Assembly: GCA_004144185.1 (NCBI GenBank)
Contig: SEFP01000005.1
Coordinates: 43,256-107,255 of the forward strand
Direction: 5' to 3'
Origin: Sphingobacteriales bacterium
GTDB lineage: Bacteria > Bacteroidota > Bacteroidia > Chitinophagales > Chitinophagaceae
DNA length: 64,000 bases
The position numbers were made by a program, and so were the translations under genes. The notes beneath the pieces were generated by a model. That model was not told the origin of the DNA. It worked only from the letters and a program-made list of their open reading frames with translations, and ran no database searches. Position 1 is the first letter of the stretch, and each line of letters opens with the position of its first letter. This document shows positions 42,471 through 51,134 of the stretch, in pieces.

Positions 42471-43388
42471 TTACCGGTTGCATAAGGTCCGGAATGCATT
42501 CAGCAATGCCTGCTGGGAAATGGTTGCATGATCTTCGGCCGGCAGGTAGTCGAAATGCACCTGAAGCAACGGGTGTTTAAGGGCGCGAAGCCGATCGGCC
42601 AGTATGTTGGCATCCACTTCCATTACATGCGGCGTAGACGAAGGCGCAAGACCTTCTTTGCCTACTGCAATAAACACTTGGGTAGGCTTCTGGAGCTGCT
42701 GCGCAACCGCCCGGAAGGAATCCTGCAACAGCGAGCCTTCATTCCACCACAGGCTGGGACTGACGATTATGTAGTTCTGAAATAAGGCGGTTTGTTTGAG
42801 CAAAACCTCGGTTGCCAGCAGTCCGCCCAAGGATTCGCCGATCAGGGTACGAGTTCCGGATGCACGATAGTGGCGTTCGACAAACGGAAGCAGTTCGGTT
42901 TCCAGCATTTTCCGGAACGCAGCCGACTGGCCGGTAAGAGACGTTTTTAGCGGATCCGGAATGGCAGTTGCCGGAAATGTGTAATCACGCTTCCGGTTTA
43001 CATTTTCAATGCCCACCAGAATACTGGGTTGCAGATACCGGACCCACGGAAATGAGCTAAACTTCACCAGCCCGGCGACCGCCAGAAAATCTTCGTCGGT
43101 GCCGCCGTCGAGCAGATAGATGACCGGATAGCGAGCGGTATCACCGGCTGAATAGCCTTCCGGAAGATAGATATTCAGCCTACGGTCTTCATCTAAAAGG
43201 GTTGAGTGGAAGGTTTCGACTCTTCCCAGAATGAGCGGTCGGACCGTGGGCGACTGGGCCGTTGCGCTGAAGGTCAGTAACAGACTGGCAGTAAGAATCT
43301 GAAGCCGTTTTTTCAGGTGCCGAAAACGACCCGTGCTTTTCCGGTGTCTGATGCCCGAAATCAAAAGGGCGAATTGAAGTCGGTCCAT
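42471..43388 (-). CDS. Exported alpha/beta hydrolase (Fes/IroE-like esterase)
   Basis: Up to 305 residues. A signal peptide (KKRLQILTASLLLTFSATAQ) begins about 32 residues in, so the true start may be a downstream non-ATG codon. The annotated ATG lies within the last codons of rfbC. Domain marks are LNIYLPEGYSAGDTARYPVIYLLDG, the nucleophile elbow RTLIGESLGGLLATEVLL (Ser), and a C-terminal His in AEDHATISQQ. The family includes enterobactin esterases and predicted hydrolases of the YbbA type; the substrate is unknown. It overlaps rfbC by 28 bases. Confidence 0.83.
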   Translation of the reverse strand: MDRLQFALLISGIRHRKSTGRFRHLKKRLQILTASLLLTFSATAQSPTVRPLILGRVETFHSTLLDEDRRLNIYLPEGYSAGDTARYPVIYLLDGGTDEDFLAVAGLVKFSSFPWVRYLQPSILVGIENVNRKRDYTFPATAIPDPLKTSLTGQSAAFRKMLETELLPFVERHYRASGTRTLIGESLGGLLATEVLLKQTALFQNYIIVSPSLWWNEGSLLQDSFRAVAQQLQKPTQVFIAVGKEGLAPSSTPHVMEVDANILADRLRALKHPLLQVHFDYLPAEDHATISQQALLNAFRTLCNR

Positions 43389-43891
43389 TCCGGAAAGGTC
43401 TGATCACGTTCGCTCATAACCGGCGTTTCCGCGCCCCAGTCAAAGCCAAAGCTGTCCCAGCGAATCCCGCTGTCGTGTGCCGGGCTGTGGACAGAAGACA
43501 CCAGGTAAAACGTCATAGCCCCTTCAGTCAGCGCCCGGAATCCGTGTGCACAGCCTTCCGGAATGTACAGGGCCAGATGATTTTCGGCTGAGAGTACCTG
43601 TGAGAAATGCTGTCCATAGGTAGAAGAATGTTTCCGGAGATCAAGTACTACGTCGAGGATTTTACCAACCGGGCAAAACACGATTTTGGCATGTTGGGCG
43701 GGCGGCGTTTGAAAGTGCATGCCTCTGATCACATCTTTTCCGGAAACCGAATAATAGCTTTCGCGCAGGGTGAACTCTATCCCCGCTGCCTGCAGCGTAT
43801 CCTCATGAAACGTCTTGGTAAACGACCCCCGCAGATCGGTGAAGTGGGGCAGGGTAAGAACCTGAAGTCGGTCAATGAGCAGCTGGGACAT
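43361..43891 (-). CDS. rfbC: dTDP-4-dehydrorhamnose 3,5-epimerase-like protein
   Basis: A 176-residue cupin. It has FTDLRGSFTKTFH at the start, VIRGMHFQTPPAQHAKIVFCPVGKILDVVLDLRK in the middle (active-site His and Lys) and YIPEGCAHGFRALTEGAMTFYLVSS with the second catalytic-region His. It epimerises C3/C5 of a nucleotide 4-keto-6-deoxyhexose. In this operon it follows rfbF and rfbG, so the substrate is probably the CDP- rather than the dTDP-linked sugar (inference). It overlaps the 3' end of the repaired DUF3667 frame by about 20 bases. Confidence 0.9.
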   Translation of the reverse strand: MSQLLIDRLQVLTLPHFTDLRGSFTKTFHEDTLQAAGIEFTLRESYYSVSGKDVIRGMHFQTPPAQHAKIVFCPVGKILDVVLDLRKHSSTYGQHFSQVLSAENHLALYIPEGCAHGFRALTEGAMTFYLVSSVHSPAHDSGIRWDSFGFDWGAETPVMSERDQTFPEWTDFNSPF

Positions 43892-44728
43892 GGATGGAGG
43901 TGGTATCTATTGGCTTGGTGGCTTTGCCGAAAATAAGTTTTTTGCTACCTGTAATATGCATATAAATCTTTATGCTGATGACCAAAAACATAAACAGTAT
44001 AAAAACGGATAGTAAGCAGTGGGCCAACATTCGCCAACTCCATCCGGCCAGGGTATAATGCCGGCGGAACGCTCCGTAATAGGCATAGAATAAATATGCT
44101 ATCGTAAAACAGGTATGATGGCCATGAGCCAGCCGTCGGGTTCAAAAGGGATGGCACTGTAAACCCCATTGATGGCTAAAATGCCAACCAGAAAAAAACA
44201 ATTGACGATTGTATGCTCTGACAGGTTGAGCTTGGAGCGCCGGAAAATTAAATAGCTTGACCAGCTACAGACGAAAGCGAGTGCTAACAGCAGCCATTTG
44301 GAGTTGTGAGCGATAAACTCGAAAACAATTCTGCTTTGTTTGCTTTCTTCAGCATAATCGTATTTTGTTGTGAAGTAGTTGACGACTGCATACAACAGCA
44401 GAATCATCGTCAGGATGCTGAACCAGCCCACGCGCTTGCCGGCCAGATACGAACGGATTTCCTCACCGGGACGAACAAATGCTTTTTTGAGTGTAGCCGG
44501 AAAACCTTTGTCGAGATGCCAGACGCCGTGCACAAAATCGTGCAGCAAAAAATGCTTGAACGACATCCGGTGGGTATGGGCGCTCTGACCGCACTGATGG
44601 CAATAGTTACCTGCCAGCGCGGTTTCGCAGTTAAGGCAGTTCTGAGGGTGCCTGTGTCCATCAACGGACTGTTCCGGAAGTTGCACCTCTGGTGCAATGG
44701 CGCGTGCTTTTCGAAATCCAAACTTCAT
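43872..44728 (-). pseudogene. DUF3667-family membrane protein, frameshifted
   Basis: The first 209 codons (44728 to 44099) encode a DUF3667 protein: a zinc-ribbon NCLNCETALAGNYCHQCGQ, then SFKHFLLHDFVHGVWHLDKG, and helices such as WFSILTMILLLYAVVNYF. The frame stops at 44099 right after GWLMAIIPVL. One base away, another frame continues with AYLFYAYYGAFRRHY and the membrane segment CLLSVFILFMFLVISIK, ending at 43872. Adding one T to the four-T run (complement of 44105-44109 region) restores a single protein of about 285 residues, normal for the family. It is either a real null mutation or a sequencing error. It is embedded in the sugar-nucleotide operon. Confidence 0.8.
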
Positions 44729-45817
44729 TTAAATCGTTGCTTCAATCCGGTCAAAATAAGCGTTGATTTGCAGGGCACACTTTTCCGGTGCCGGCATGGC
44801 AGAGGCATACCAGCGGGCGGTCCAGCGGATGGCTTCATCGGCCGTCAGGGCCGGCTTCCAACCGGTAGCCGTTTTAAGTTTACTGTTGTCCAGCATCAGC
44901 AACTGCGCTTCGTGCAGCGTTTCATCGGGTTGAATAATGGGTTCTTGGGACAAGCCGAAGGCTTCATAAAACTGCCGGGCAACCTGTAAGACTGTACGCT
45001 CATCCTGCCGGTCAGGTCCGATGTTGTACGCGGTGCCATAGCGTAGGCCAGATGGGCCGGACGCATGGGCAGCCAGAATCAGATATGCGACTAATGGCTC
45101 CAGTACGTGCTGCCAGGGCCGTACACTTTGCGGGTTGCGCAGCACAACCGGTTCGTTGTTCCGAATGGCACGCACCAGATCCGGGACCAGCCGGTCTTCT
45201 GAAAAGTCGCCGCCTCCGATCACATTGCCGGCCCGCATGGAAACAATGTTTTTTTGATGCTGATCGTAGCGGTCCGGATGGAAAAAGGATCGCCGGTAGG
45301 AATCGATCACGATTTCAGCGGCTGCCTTAGATGCACTGTAGGGGTCGTAGCCTCCCAACGGGGCGGTTTCCGGAAAGGCCGTTCCCCGCTCATCATTCTC
45401 ATACACCTTGTCGGTGGTTATGAGGATAGTAGTTACCGGATACTCGGCCTCCCGCAGTGCATCCAGCAAATGGGCCGTGCCCATCACATTGGCCCCAAAC
45501 GTATCGAGTGGCTGCCGGTAAGAGCGACGTACAAACGCCTGCGCGGCCAGGTGAAAAACCACATCGGGCCGGAACGCCAGCAGCTCCTGACGCAGCCGGT
45601 CGGCATCGCGCATATCGGCTTCAACCGACTGACACAGCTGGTCGCCGTTCAACTGGTTATAAAGATCTTCCGGATGCTCGGTCGGCAAGGAATATCCTTT
45701 CACTTCAGCGCCCAGGTGGTGTAGCAGCAGCAACAACCAGGCTCCTTTAAAGCCTGTATGGCCGGTCAGGAAAACGCGTTTTCCGGAAAAAAACTGTTGA
45801 AGATCAGTCAGGTTCAT
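44729..45817 (-). CDS. rfbG: CDP-glucose 4,6-dehydratase
   Basis: A 362-residue extended SDR: NAD-binding VFLTGHTGFKGAWLLLLLHH, FHLAAQAFVRRSYRQPLDTF, ITTDKVYEN, the catalytic YDPYSASKAAAE (YxxxK) and MRAGNVIGGGDFSEDRLVPD. These are specific for RfbG, which converts CDP-glucose to CDP-4-keto-6-deoxyglucose. It abuts the DUF3667 gene and follows rfbF by 92 bases. Confidence 0.96.
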   Translation of the reverse strand: MNLTDLQQFFSGKRVFLTGHTGFKGAWLLLLLHHLGAEVKGYSLPTEHPEDLYNQLNGDQLCQSVEADMRDADRLRQELLAFRPDVVFHLAAQAFVRRSYRQPLDTFGANVMGTAHLLDALREAEYPVTTILITTDKVYENDERGTAFPETAPLGGYDPYSASKAAAEIVIDSYRRSFFHPDRYDQHQKNIVSMRAGNVIGGGDFSEDRLVPDLVRAIRNNEPVVLRNPQSVRPWQHVLEPLVAYLILAAHASGPSGLRYGTAYNIGPDRQDERTVLQVARQFYEAFGLSQEPIIQPDETLHEAQLLMLDNSKLKTATGWKPALTADEAIRWTARWYASAMPAPEKCALQINAYFDRIEATI

Positions 45818-45909
45818 AAGCGGATTTAAAGGCTGGTGCGGAACGCTTTCAGGAAAAAAGGAGACTGTATAAATTTACAGGTCGGTTAACAGGCAAAAGG
45901 GAAATCTGC

Positions 45910-46683
45910 TTACCACTTTTTCCACTTCGGGTCGGTTTCCCAAAGCCATTCGAGTTCTTCTTTATCGCGCAGGGTATCCATACACTTCCAGAAGTCGTGG
46001 TGACGGTATGCGGCAATTTCACCGTCACGGGCCAAGCCATCGAGCGGCTCCCGTTCCCACATAATGTCGTCTGCATTTTCAGGAAGATACCTAGCAATCT
46101 GCGGTTCCACGACAAAGAAACCGCCATTAATCCACGTACCGCTGTCGGCGGGTTTTTCTTCAAAAGAGGTGATGGTGCCGTCATCTTCCATCTTCAAAAC
46201 ACCAAACCGGCTGGTGGCCTGAATAGCAGTCATGGTACAGATTTTTCCGGACGCTTCGTGAAATGCAAGCAGTTCATCCAGGTTTACATCGGCCACGCCA
46301 TCGCCATAAGTCAGCATAAAGCGTTCTCCGTTGGTGTATTTCAGCACCCGTTTCAGCCGACCCGCCGTCATCGTATCGAGACCGGTTTCCACAAGGGTGA
46401 TTTTAAACGGCTCGGCACCGGCGTTGTGAACTTCTACCGAGTTGTTGGACAGATCTACGGTAAGATCGGCGTTGTGTAAAAAGTAGTTGGTAAAGTATTC
46501 TTTGATCATCCAGCTTTTATAGCCGAGGCAGACGATAAACTCGGTATGACCATATGCGGCATAGCTTTTCATGATGTGCCAGAGAATGGGCTTGCCGCCA
46601 ATCTCAATCATGGGCTTCGGCCGCAGACTCGATTCTTCTGAAATACGGGTGCCGCGACCCCCGGCAAAGAGAACAACTTTCAT
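45910..46683 (-). CDS. rfbF: Glucose-1-phosphate cytidylyltransferase
   Basis: 257 residues starting MKVVLFAGGRGTRISEESS, followed by LRPKPMIEIGGKPILWHIMK. It also has FMLTYGDGVADVNLDELL with the metal-binding Asp and FFVVEPQIARYLP. It makes CDP-glucose from CTP and glucose-1-phosphate, the first step toward CDP-6-deoxyhexoses of the O-antigen. The start at 46683 is set by the nucleotide loop; 11 extra upstream codons are rejected. A -7 element ends 4 bases upstream. Confidence 0.96.
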   Translation of the reverse strand: MKVVLFAGGRGTRISEESSLRPKPMIEIGGKPILWHIMKSYAAYGHTEFIVCLGYKSWMIKEYFTNYFLHNADLTVDLSNNSVEVHNAGAEPFKITLVETGLDTMTAGRLKRVLKYTNGERFMLTYGDGVADVNLDELLAFHEASGKICTMTAIQATSRFGVLKMEDDGTITSFEEKPADSGTWINGGFFVVEPQIARYLPENADDIMWEREPLDGLARDGEIAAYRHHDFWKCMDTLRDKEELEWLWETDPKWKKW

Positions 46684-46687
46684 AGGG

Positions 46688-46716
46688 CGAAAGTAGCCAG
46701 ACAAACGAAACTGCAA
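46688..46716 (-). promoter_or_regulatory. Promoter of the rfbFG operon
   Basis: Minus-strand TACTTTCG (46695 to 46688) with TTG 18 bases upstream (46716 to 46714). It ends 4 bases before the rfbF start, another leaderless-type arrangement. Confidence 0.5.
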
Positions 46717-46873
46717 GTAATCTGCCCCAGAAACTATGCGCTGGCAAAAGGTTGAAGCTTCAACAAGGCCTTTCTAAAGACGAGCTATCGCCTTCCGGAA
46801 CGAACGGTGACCCCTTGAATGCCTGGTTCCGGAAATGCGCCTTTGGATATTCGGAATGCAGCTTCTGCCGGTG

Positions 46874-47782
46874 TTAGTTCAGGTCGTAGCTTTTTGGAAC
46901 TGAAAACGGCATCGCCAGTTCTCCATCCCACTGGGGTGTATCGAACTGTAGCTGCAGCTCGCCGCTGGTTGCAGATGCGCTCCACTGCGCCAGGCGATCT
47001 TTGTAAAACCGCCGGTTGGTTTCCTGAATTGGATTGCTCAGCAGCATCCGCACTACAAACGGCTGGGAGACTGCGTTACGAGCCAACTCATACGCACGGA
47101 ACGTAGAGTCGGGAAGGGTAAAGAATTCTGTCTGAAGGAGGTCTGCCAGTACAAGCTGCCGCTTCAGCGTATCGCCGGCGGGACGGATCGTAACGGGGGC
47201 GTTTTCCGGAAGCAGAGCAGGCTGAGGCGCATAGCCAAGCAGCAAAGCCTGCAGATCGTTGAATGATACTGGAACCGGTAACAGCTTTCCGGCATCTGCA
47301 GCAGGTAAGAGCGTTACCTTTTTTTGCAGGAAATTAATCATCCGGACCGAGTCGGGCGTGACGTAGATCCGGGCCACATTCAACATACCGCCGAGGGCCG
47401 AAATATTGATCCAGATGGCAGATCCCTGCCGAATCCGGATGTTGGCAGTAAACTCATTGCTTTCATCGCCGCGTGTGAGCTTGGCTTTCGCCTTTCCGGA
47501 AAATGTCTGGAATATCAAAGGTCTTCCGGAAAACCGGTTCAACTGATCGTTTACAGCAGCATAGGCCGGATCGGAAGGCGTCAGGTCGGCTTTAGGTCCC
47601 GGTACGCTGGCTATCGGCGGTGGGGGTATCGGTTTTTTGGAAGCCTTTTTAGGCGTTTTCTTGCTTCGTGCCGTCTCGGTTTTCGGAGGTGCAGGAGCCT
47701 TCCGGGTTGCTTTTTTGGTGGTCTGACAGCTTGCTGCCAGTACCAGAACCAAGAATCCGGTACTAATCCATGCCTTATTCAT
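46874..47782 (-). CDS. DUF4292-family lipoprotein
   Basis: 302 residues from MNKAWISTGFLVLVLAASC (lipobox Cys), a Lys/Pro-rich linker (KKATRKAPAPPKTETARSKK) and a LolA-like beta domain: FQTFSGKAKAKLTRGDESNE, GSAIWINISALGGMLNVARIYVTPDSVRMIN. DUF4292 proteins are found across Bacteroidota beside TPR proteins and are thought to take part in lipoprotein or envelope biogenesis. It overlaps the stop of the TPR gene by 8 bases (translational coupling). A much longer upstream frame inside the TPR gene is rejected. Confidence 0.88.
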   Translation of the reverse strand: MNKAWISTGFLVLVLAASCQTTKKATRKAPAPPKTETARSKKTPKKASKKPIPPPPIASVPGPKADLTPSDPAYAAVNDQLNRFSGRPLIFQTFSGKAKAKLTRGDESNEFTANIRIRQGSAIWINISALGGMLNVARIYVTPDSVRMINFLQKKVTLLPAADAGKLLPVPVSFNDLQALLLGYAPQPALLPENAPVTIRPAGDTLKRQLVLADLLQTEFFTLPDSTFRAYELARNAVSQPFVVRMLLSNPIQETNRRFYKDRLAQWSASATSGELQLQFDTPQWDGELAMPFSVPKSYDLN

Positions 47783-49505
47783 AGAGCTTGCTTTCAGCAA
47801 TTTTCTTGGGAAGCGTCGCATTGTCAGCTCCTTTTTGTTGTGCTTTTTTCCAGGCGTCAACAGCTTTGGTCTTTTCACCCAGCCGGTACAGGACGTCGCC
47901 CAGATGGTCGTACAACGTGCCGTCGGCTTCTCCGGCTGCCTGGTCGATCGCGCGCTGGATATAGGTGCGGGCGTCTTTGTAGCTGCCCTGCTGGTATAAG
48001 ATCCAGCCATAGGTATCGAGGAATGTGCCTTCATCCGGCCGCAGTTCCAGCGATTTTTTCGACATGGCCTCGGCATCTTTCAACCGCGCCTTGCGCACCG
48101 AAAGGTAATAGGCGTAGTTGTTCAGCACGGTCGCATTTTCCGGGTTCAAACGCAGTGCCGTTTCATAGGCCGTATCGCTTTGAACATATTCTTTCATCAT
48201 GTTGTAGGTATCGCCCAGGGATACATACATCTGTGCTAGTTGGTTTTCATCCTCTTCCGGTTGCAGGTCAATTCCCCGTTGCAAGGCTTTCACTGCCTTC
48301 GGATACGCTTTTTTATTCTGATACCCAATCCCGTTAAGATAATGGGCTACCGCCTGCGTTGGAAACAACCGGAGCGCGCGCTCACTGGTTGCAATCAGCG
48401 AATCGGCATCCTGTGGCGCGGTATAAGAGTACATCAGCTGCTCCCAGGCCGGAAATTTGGACGGATCCAGCTCAACTACTTTCCGGAATTGCGCCGAAGC
48501 GTCCGACCCTTTACCGGTCATCAGCAGCAACTCGCCGTAGAAGAGCTGCAACTGCGCATCGCGCGGATGCTGGACTGCCAGTTGGGCGGCCATTTCCACG
48601 CCTTCAGCACGACGGGCGGTATCCTGTGCCATCTCCTGCAGGTACGGCATTAGCAAACTGATCTGCGTTTCTGCATCCAGCCCTTTGTTGGTGATAGCCT
48701 TGCGCAGGTAGCTTTTATACTGCTCTTCGTTCTTTGTCTTGCGGTAGTAATCGGCCAGGGACAGCTGCACCAGCGGATCATTCGGAAACAATTTTTCGGC
48801 CTCTTGGTAGGCAGCGAAGGCTTCCGGAAGCTTTTGATTGCTTTCATAGACCTGCCCCAGCTGGACGCGATACCGGGGCTCTCTGGGATTGGTCGCAATC
48901 AGCTGGCGGGAAATATCCAGCGCTTTATCCACCTGGTTGGCCTTGAGGTACACCTGTTGCTTTTGCAGTAGCAGTTCTTCGTCGCCGGGCATTTTGCTCA
49001 GCGCTTTGTCTAGTTGTTCCAGCGCTTTGGGATAGTTCTTCACCCGCTGAAACAGCAGCGCCGATTTAATCAGGTTTTCTGCATCGTTGGGATTCGCACG
49101 GGCAACGGACTCATAGACTTCTGCTGCCGCTTCGTACTTCCCCTGAAGCGTTAGAACGTCTGCTTCAAAGTAGCGATACCATTTATTGTCCGGATCCAGC
49201 GCAATGGCCTTCCGGATATATTCTTCCGCCTTGACCGCTTTGCTGTCTTTGAGACTCAGACGGGCACGCTCATACCAGCCCGCACCATCGTCCGGACGCA
49301 GGGCTGTATACTGCTGAAACAAGGTCGCGGCTTCCTGGCTGTTGCTTTTGGTGCGGGCCCGGATGCCATCCAGAAACAGGTTGTTTGCCTTAAGCGTATT
49401 GGTTTCCGGAAGGGCCGGCGATTGCGCTGAAACGCGCAGGCCGGCACCGGTCAGTAATAAACAGGACAGTAAAATGGAGAAGTACCTCACAGCAGGAAGA
49501 TACAA
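47775..49505 (-). CDS. Exported tetratricopeptide-repeat protein
   Basis: 576 residues: signal peptide (YFSILLSCLLLTGAGLRVSAQ) then about twelve TPR motifs, such as DGAGWYERARLSLKDSKAVK, AVYESVARANPNDAENLIK, VLNNYAYYLSVRKARLKDAE and LYDHLGDVLYRLGEKTKA. TPR arrays mediate protein-protein contacts, here in the periplasm or at the outer membrane. A GTG at 49490 is an alternative start. It lies between the nucleotidyltransferase gene and the DUF4292 lipoprotein; the same trio is seen in other Bacteroidota (from memory). Confidence 0.88.
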   Translation of the reverse strand: MYLPAVRYFSILLSCLLLTGAGLRVSAQSPALPETNTLKANNLFLDGIRARTKSNSQEAATLFQQYTALRPDDGAGWYERARLSLKDSKAVKAEEYIRKAIALDPDNKWYRYFEADVLTLQGKYEAAAEVYESVARANPNDAENLIKSALLFQRVKNYPKALEQLDKALSKMPGDEELLLQKQQVYLKANQVDKALDISRQLIATNPREPRYRVQLGQVYESNQKLPEAFAAYQEAEKLFPNDPLVQLSLADYYRKTKNEEQYKSYLRKAITNKGLDAETQISLLMPYLQEMAQDTARRAEGVEMAAQLAVQHPRDAQLQLFYGELLLMTGKGSDASAQFRKVVELDPSKFPAWEQLMYSYTAPQDADSLIATSERALRLFPTQAVAHYLNGIGYQNKKAYPKAVKALQRGIDLQPEEDENQLAQMYVSLGDTYNMMKEYVQSDTAYETALRLNPENATVLNNYAYYLSVRKARLKDAEAMSKKSLELRPDEGTFLDTYGWILYQQGSYKDARTYIQRAIDQAAGEADGTLYDHLGDVLYRLGEKTKAVDAWKKAQQKGADNATLPKKIAESKLYE

Positions 49506-49513
49506 AATAAAAA

Positions 49514-50521
49514 TCAGGCCGTTATAGAGAAGTCACCGAGGCTCCACTCACGCGGCTTTTCCTTCAGCATTACCTGCTTGCCCAGCATAGATGCTTCCAG
49601 ATTGACATTTTCGAGGATCGTTCCTTCACCGATAATGCAGTTGCGCAACCGGCTGTCAGATACGGTCGCATTAGCTTCCAGCGATACGTGCGGCCCAATC
49701 ACTGAATTCCGGACGGTTACGTTCTTGCCTAAATAGCAGGGCTGGATGATGACACTGTTTTCGACTACAGCCGTTTCGTGCAGCAGCGATTCCTGCGGAT
49801 GCTTTAATTCCAGCATCCGCTGGTTGGTAAAGACCGTTGCGCTGTAGTTGCCGCAGTCGAGCCATTCCTCCACCTCATCGGTATAAAATTTTACACCGTT
49901 TTGGAGCATATGGTCCATCGCATCAGTGAGGAAATACTCACCTTTCTGCATGATATTTTCATCGATCAGGCGTTGCAGCTCCTGCCGCAGCCGCTCGCCG
50001 TCCCGGAAATAATACACGCCGATAATGGCCTGATCGGATACGAACGTAGCAGGCTTCTCGACAAACTCCAGAATCTCGCCGTTCTCCCCGAGCCGCACGA
50101 CACCGAATGCTGACGGATCGGCTACGCGCTGGGTCCATACGATTGCATCTTTGTCGGTATCAATCGCAAACGTGGCTTTGAACAGGGTATCGGCAAAGGC
50201 GATCAGAACATGACCTTTGAGCGACTCTGCCGCAGTCAGCAGGGCATGGGCCGTTCCCAGAGGCGTTTCCTGATAGCAGATGCGCCCTTTGGCACCCATC
50301 GATTCTGCAATCTGAATCAGGGAGTCCTCCACTGCTTTGCCAAAAGCCGGTGAAATAATAAATGCAATTTCCTCTACAGTCTCCTCCGAGGTATGCATAA
50401 TGTCTTCTACCAGTCGTTGCACGATGGGTTTACCGGCAATCGGAAGCAGCGGCTTGGCAGTCGTAAGGGTGTGAGGGCGCATGCGCTTGCCCATGCCTGC
50501 CATCGGAATAATGATGTTCAT
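49514..50521 (-). CDS. Sugar-phosphate nucleotidyltransferase with left-handed beta-helix domain
   Basis: 335 residues. The catalytic domain begins [20 protein letters not shown] with the NTP loop and has VLIAFADTLFKATFAID and FGVVRLGENGEILEFVEKP. From about residue 245, hexapeptide repeats (VVENSVIIQPCYLGKNVTV, IGPHVSLEANATVSDS) form a left-handed beta-helix. The layout is that of long RmlA/GlmU-like nucleotidyltransferases. The sugar and nucleotide are not decided by sequence. It overlaps dut by 1 base. Confidence 0.88.
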   Translation of the reverse strand: MNIIIPMAGMGKRMRPHTLTTAKPLLPIAGKPIVQRLVEDIMHTSEETVEEIAFIISPAFGKAVEDSLIQIAESMGAKGRICYQETPLGTAHALLTAAESLKGHVLIAFADTLFKATFAIDTDKDAIVWTQRVADPSAFGVVRLGENGEILEFVEKPATFVSDQAIIGVYYFRDGERLRQELQRLIDENIMQKGEYFLTDAMDHMLQNGVKFYTDEVEEWLDCGNYSATVFTNQRMLELKHPQESLLHETAVVENSVIIQPCYLGKNVTVRNSVIGPHVSLEANATVSDSRLRNCIIGEGTILENVNLEASMLGKQVMLKEKPREWSLGDFSITA

Positions 50522-51012
50522 CAGAGAAGATTTGTAGAAGAGGAAGAAGAGGTATGGGAGAATCCCGTAGAGCCAAACCCGCCGTTGCCACGACTCGTTT
50601 CCGGAAGGGCGTCAGTACATTCCCAGTGGAGCAATTCGTACCGCGCCAGCACCAGCTGGGCAATACGATCGCCATCCTGAATGGTATATGGCTCGGCAGA
50701 CAGATTGACCAGCAAGACCCGCAGTTCGCCGCGGTAATCAGCATCGATGGTACCCGGACTATTCAGTACAGTAACGCCGTGTTTCATGGCCAGTCCGCTT
50801 CTGGGACGAACCTGAAGTTCGGTACCGGTAGGCAATGCCATATAAAGTCCGGTCGGAATTGCGGCACGCTCCAGCGGTTGCAGCGTCACCGGTTCCGGAA
50901 GCCAGGCACAGATGTCCATCCCGGCGGCTCCTGCCGTCTGATAGGCCGGCAGCGGGTGGGGCGACTGATTGATAACGAGTGTGCTGGGAGTGTCGGAGGC
51001 GACCGGTTTCAT
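50521..51012 (-). CDS. dut: dUTP diphosphatase
   Basis: 163 residues with all five trimeric dUTPase motifs: [48 protein letters not shown] and [10 protein letters not shown] (C-terminal arm). It removes dUTP to keep uracil out of DNA. The start MKPVASDT is chosen over a Met 9 codons earlier. The C-terminal poly-Ser (SSSSS) extends past the usual end. ung lies 6 kb away in the same strand run. Confidence 0.96.
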   Translation of the reverse strand: MKPVASDTPSTLVINQSPHPLPAYQTAGAAGMDICAWLPEPVTLQPLERAAIPTGLYMALPTGTELQVRPRSGLAMKHGVTVLNSPGTIDADYRGELRVLLVNLSAEPYTIQDGDRIAQLVLARYELLHWECTDALPETSRGNGGFGSTGFSHTSSSSSTNLL

Positions 51013-51134
51013 AAAAGCAACCGCAAAGGTGCAACGCAACCGGCGTTCTTCCGGAACTGTTTTGAAGAGGCCCGAAGAAACAGTCCGGTATCCGGAAAAT
51101 CATCCGGCAGGGCGTTGTAAAACCTCCAGGTTGC

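Noticed and set aside
46874..48076. A longer start for the DUF4292 lipoprotein
   Set aside because: The extra 98 codons lie inside the TPR gene in another frame, and the lipoprotein signal begins at 47782.
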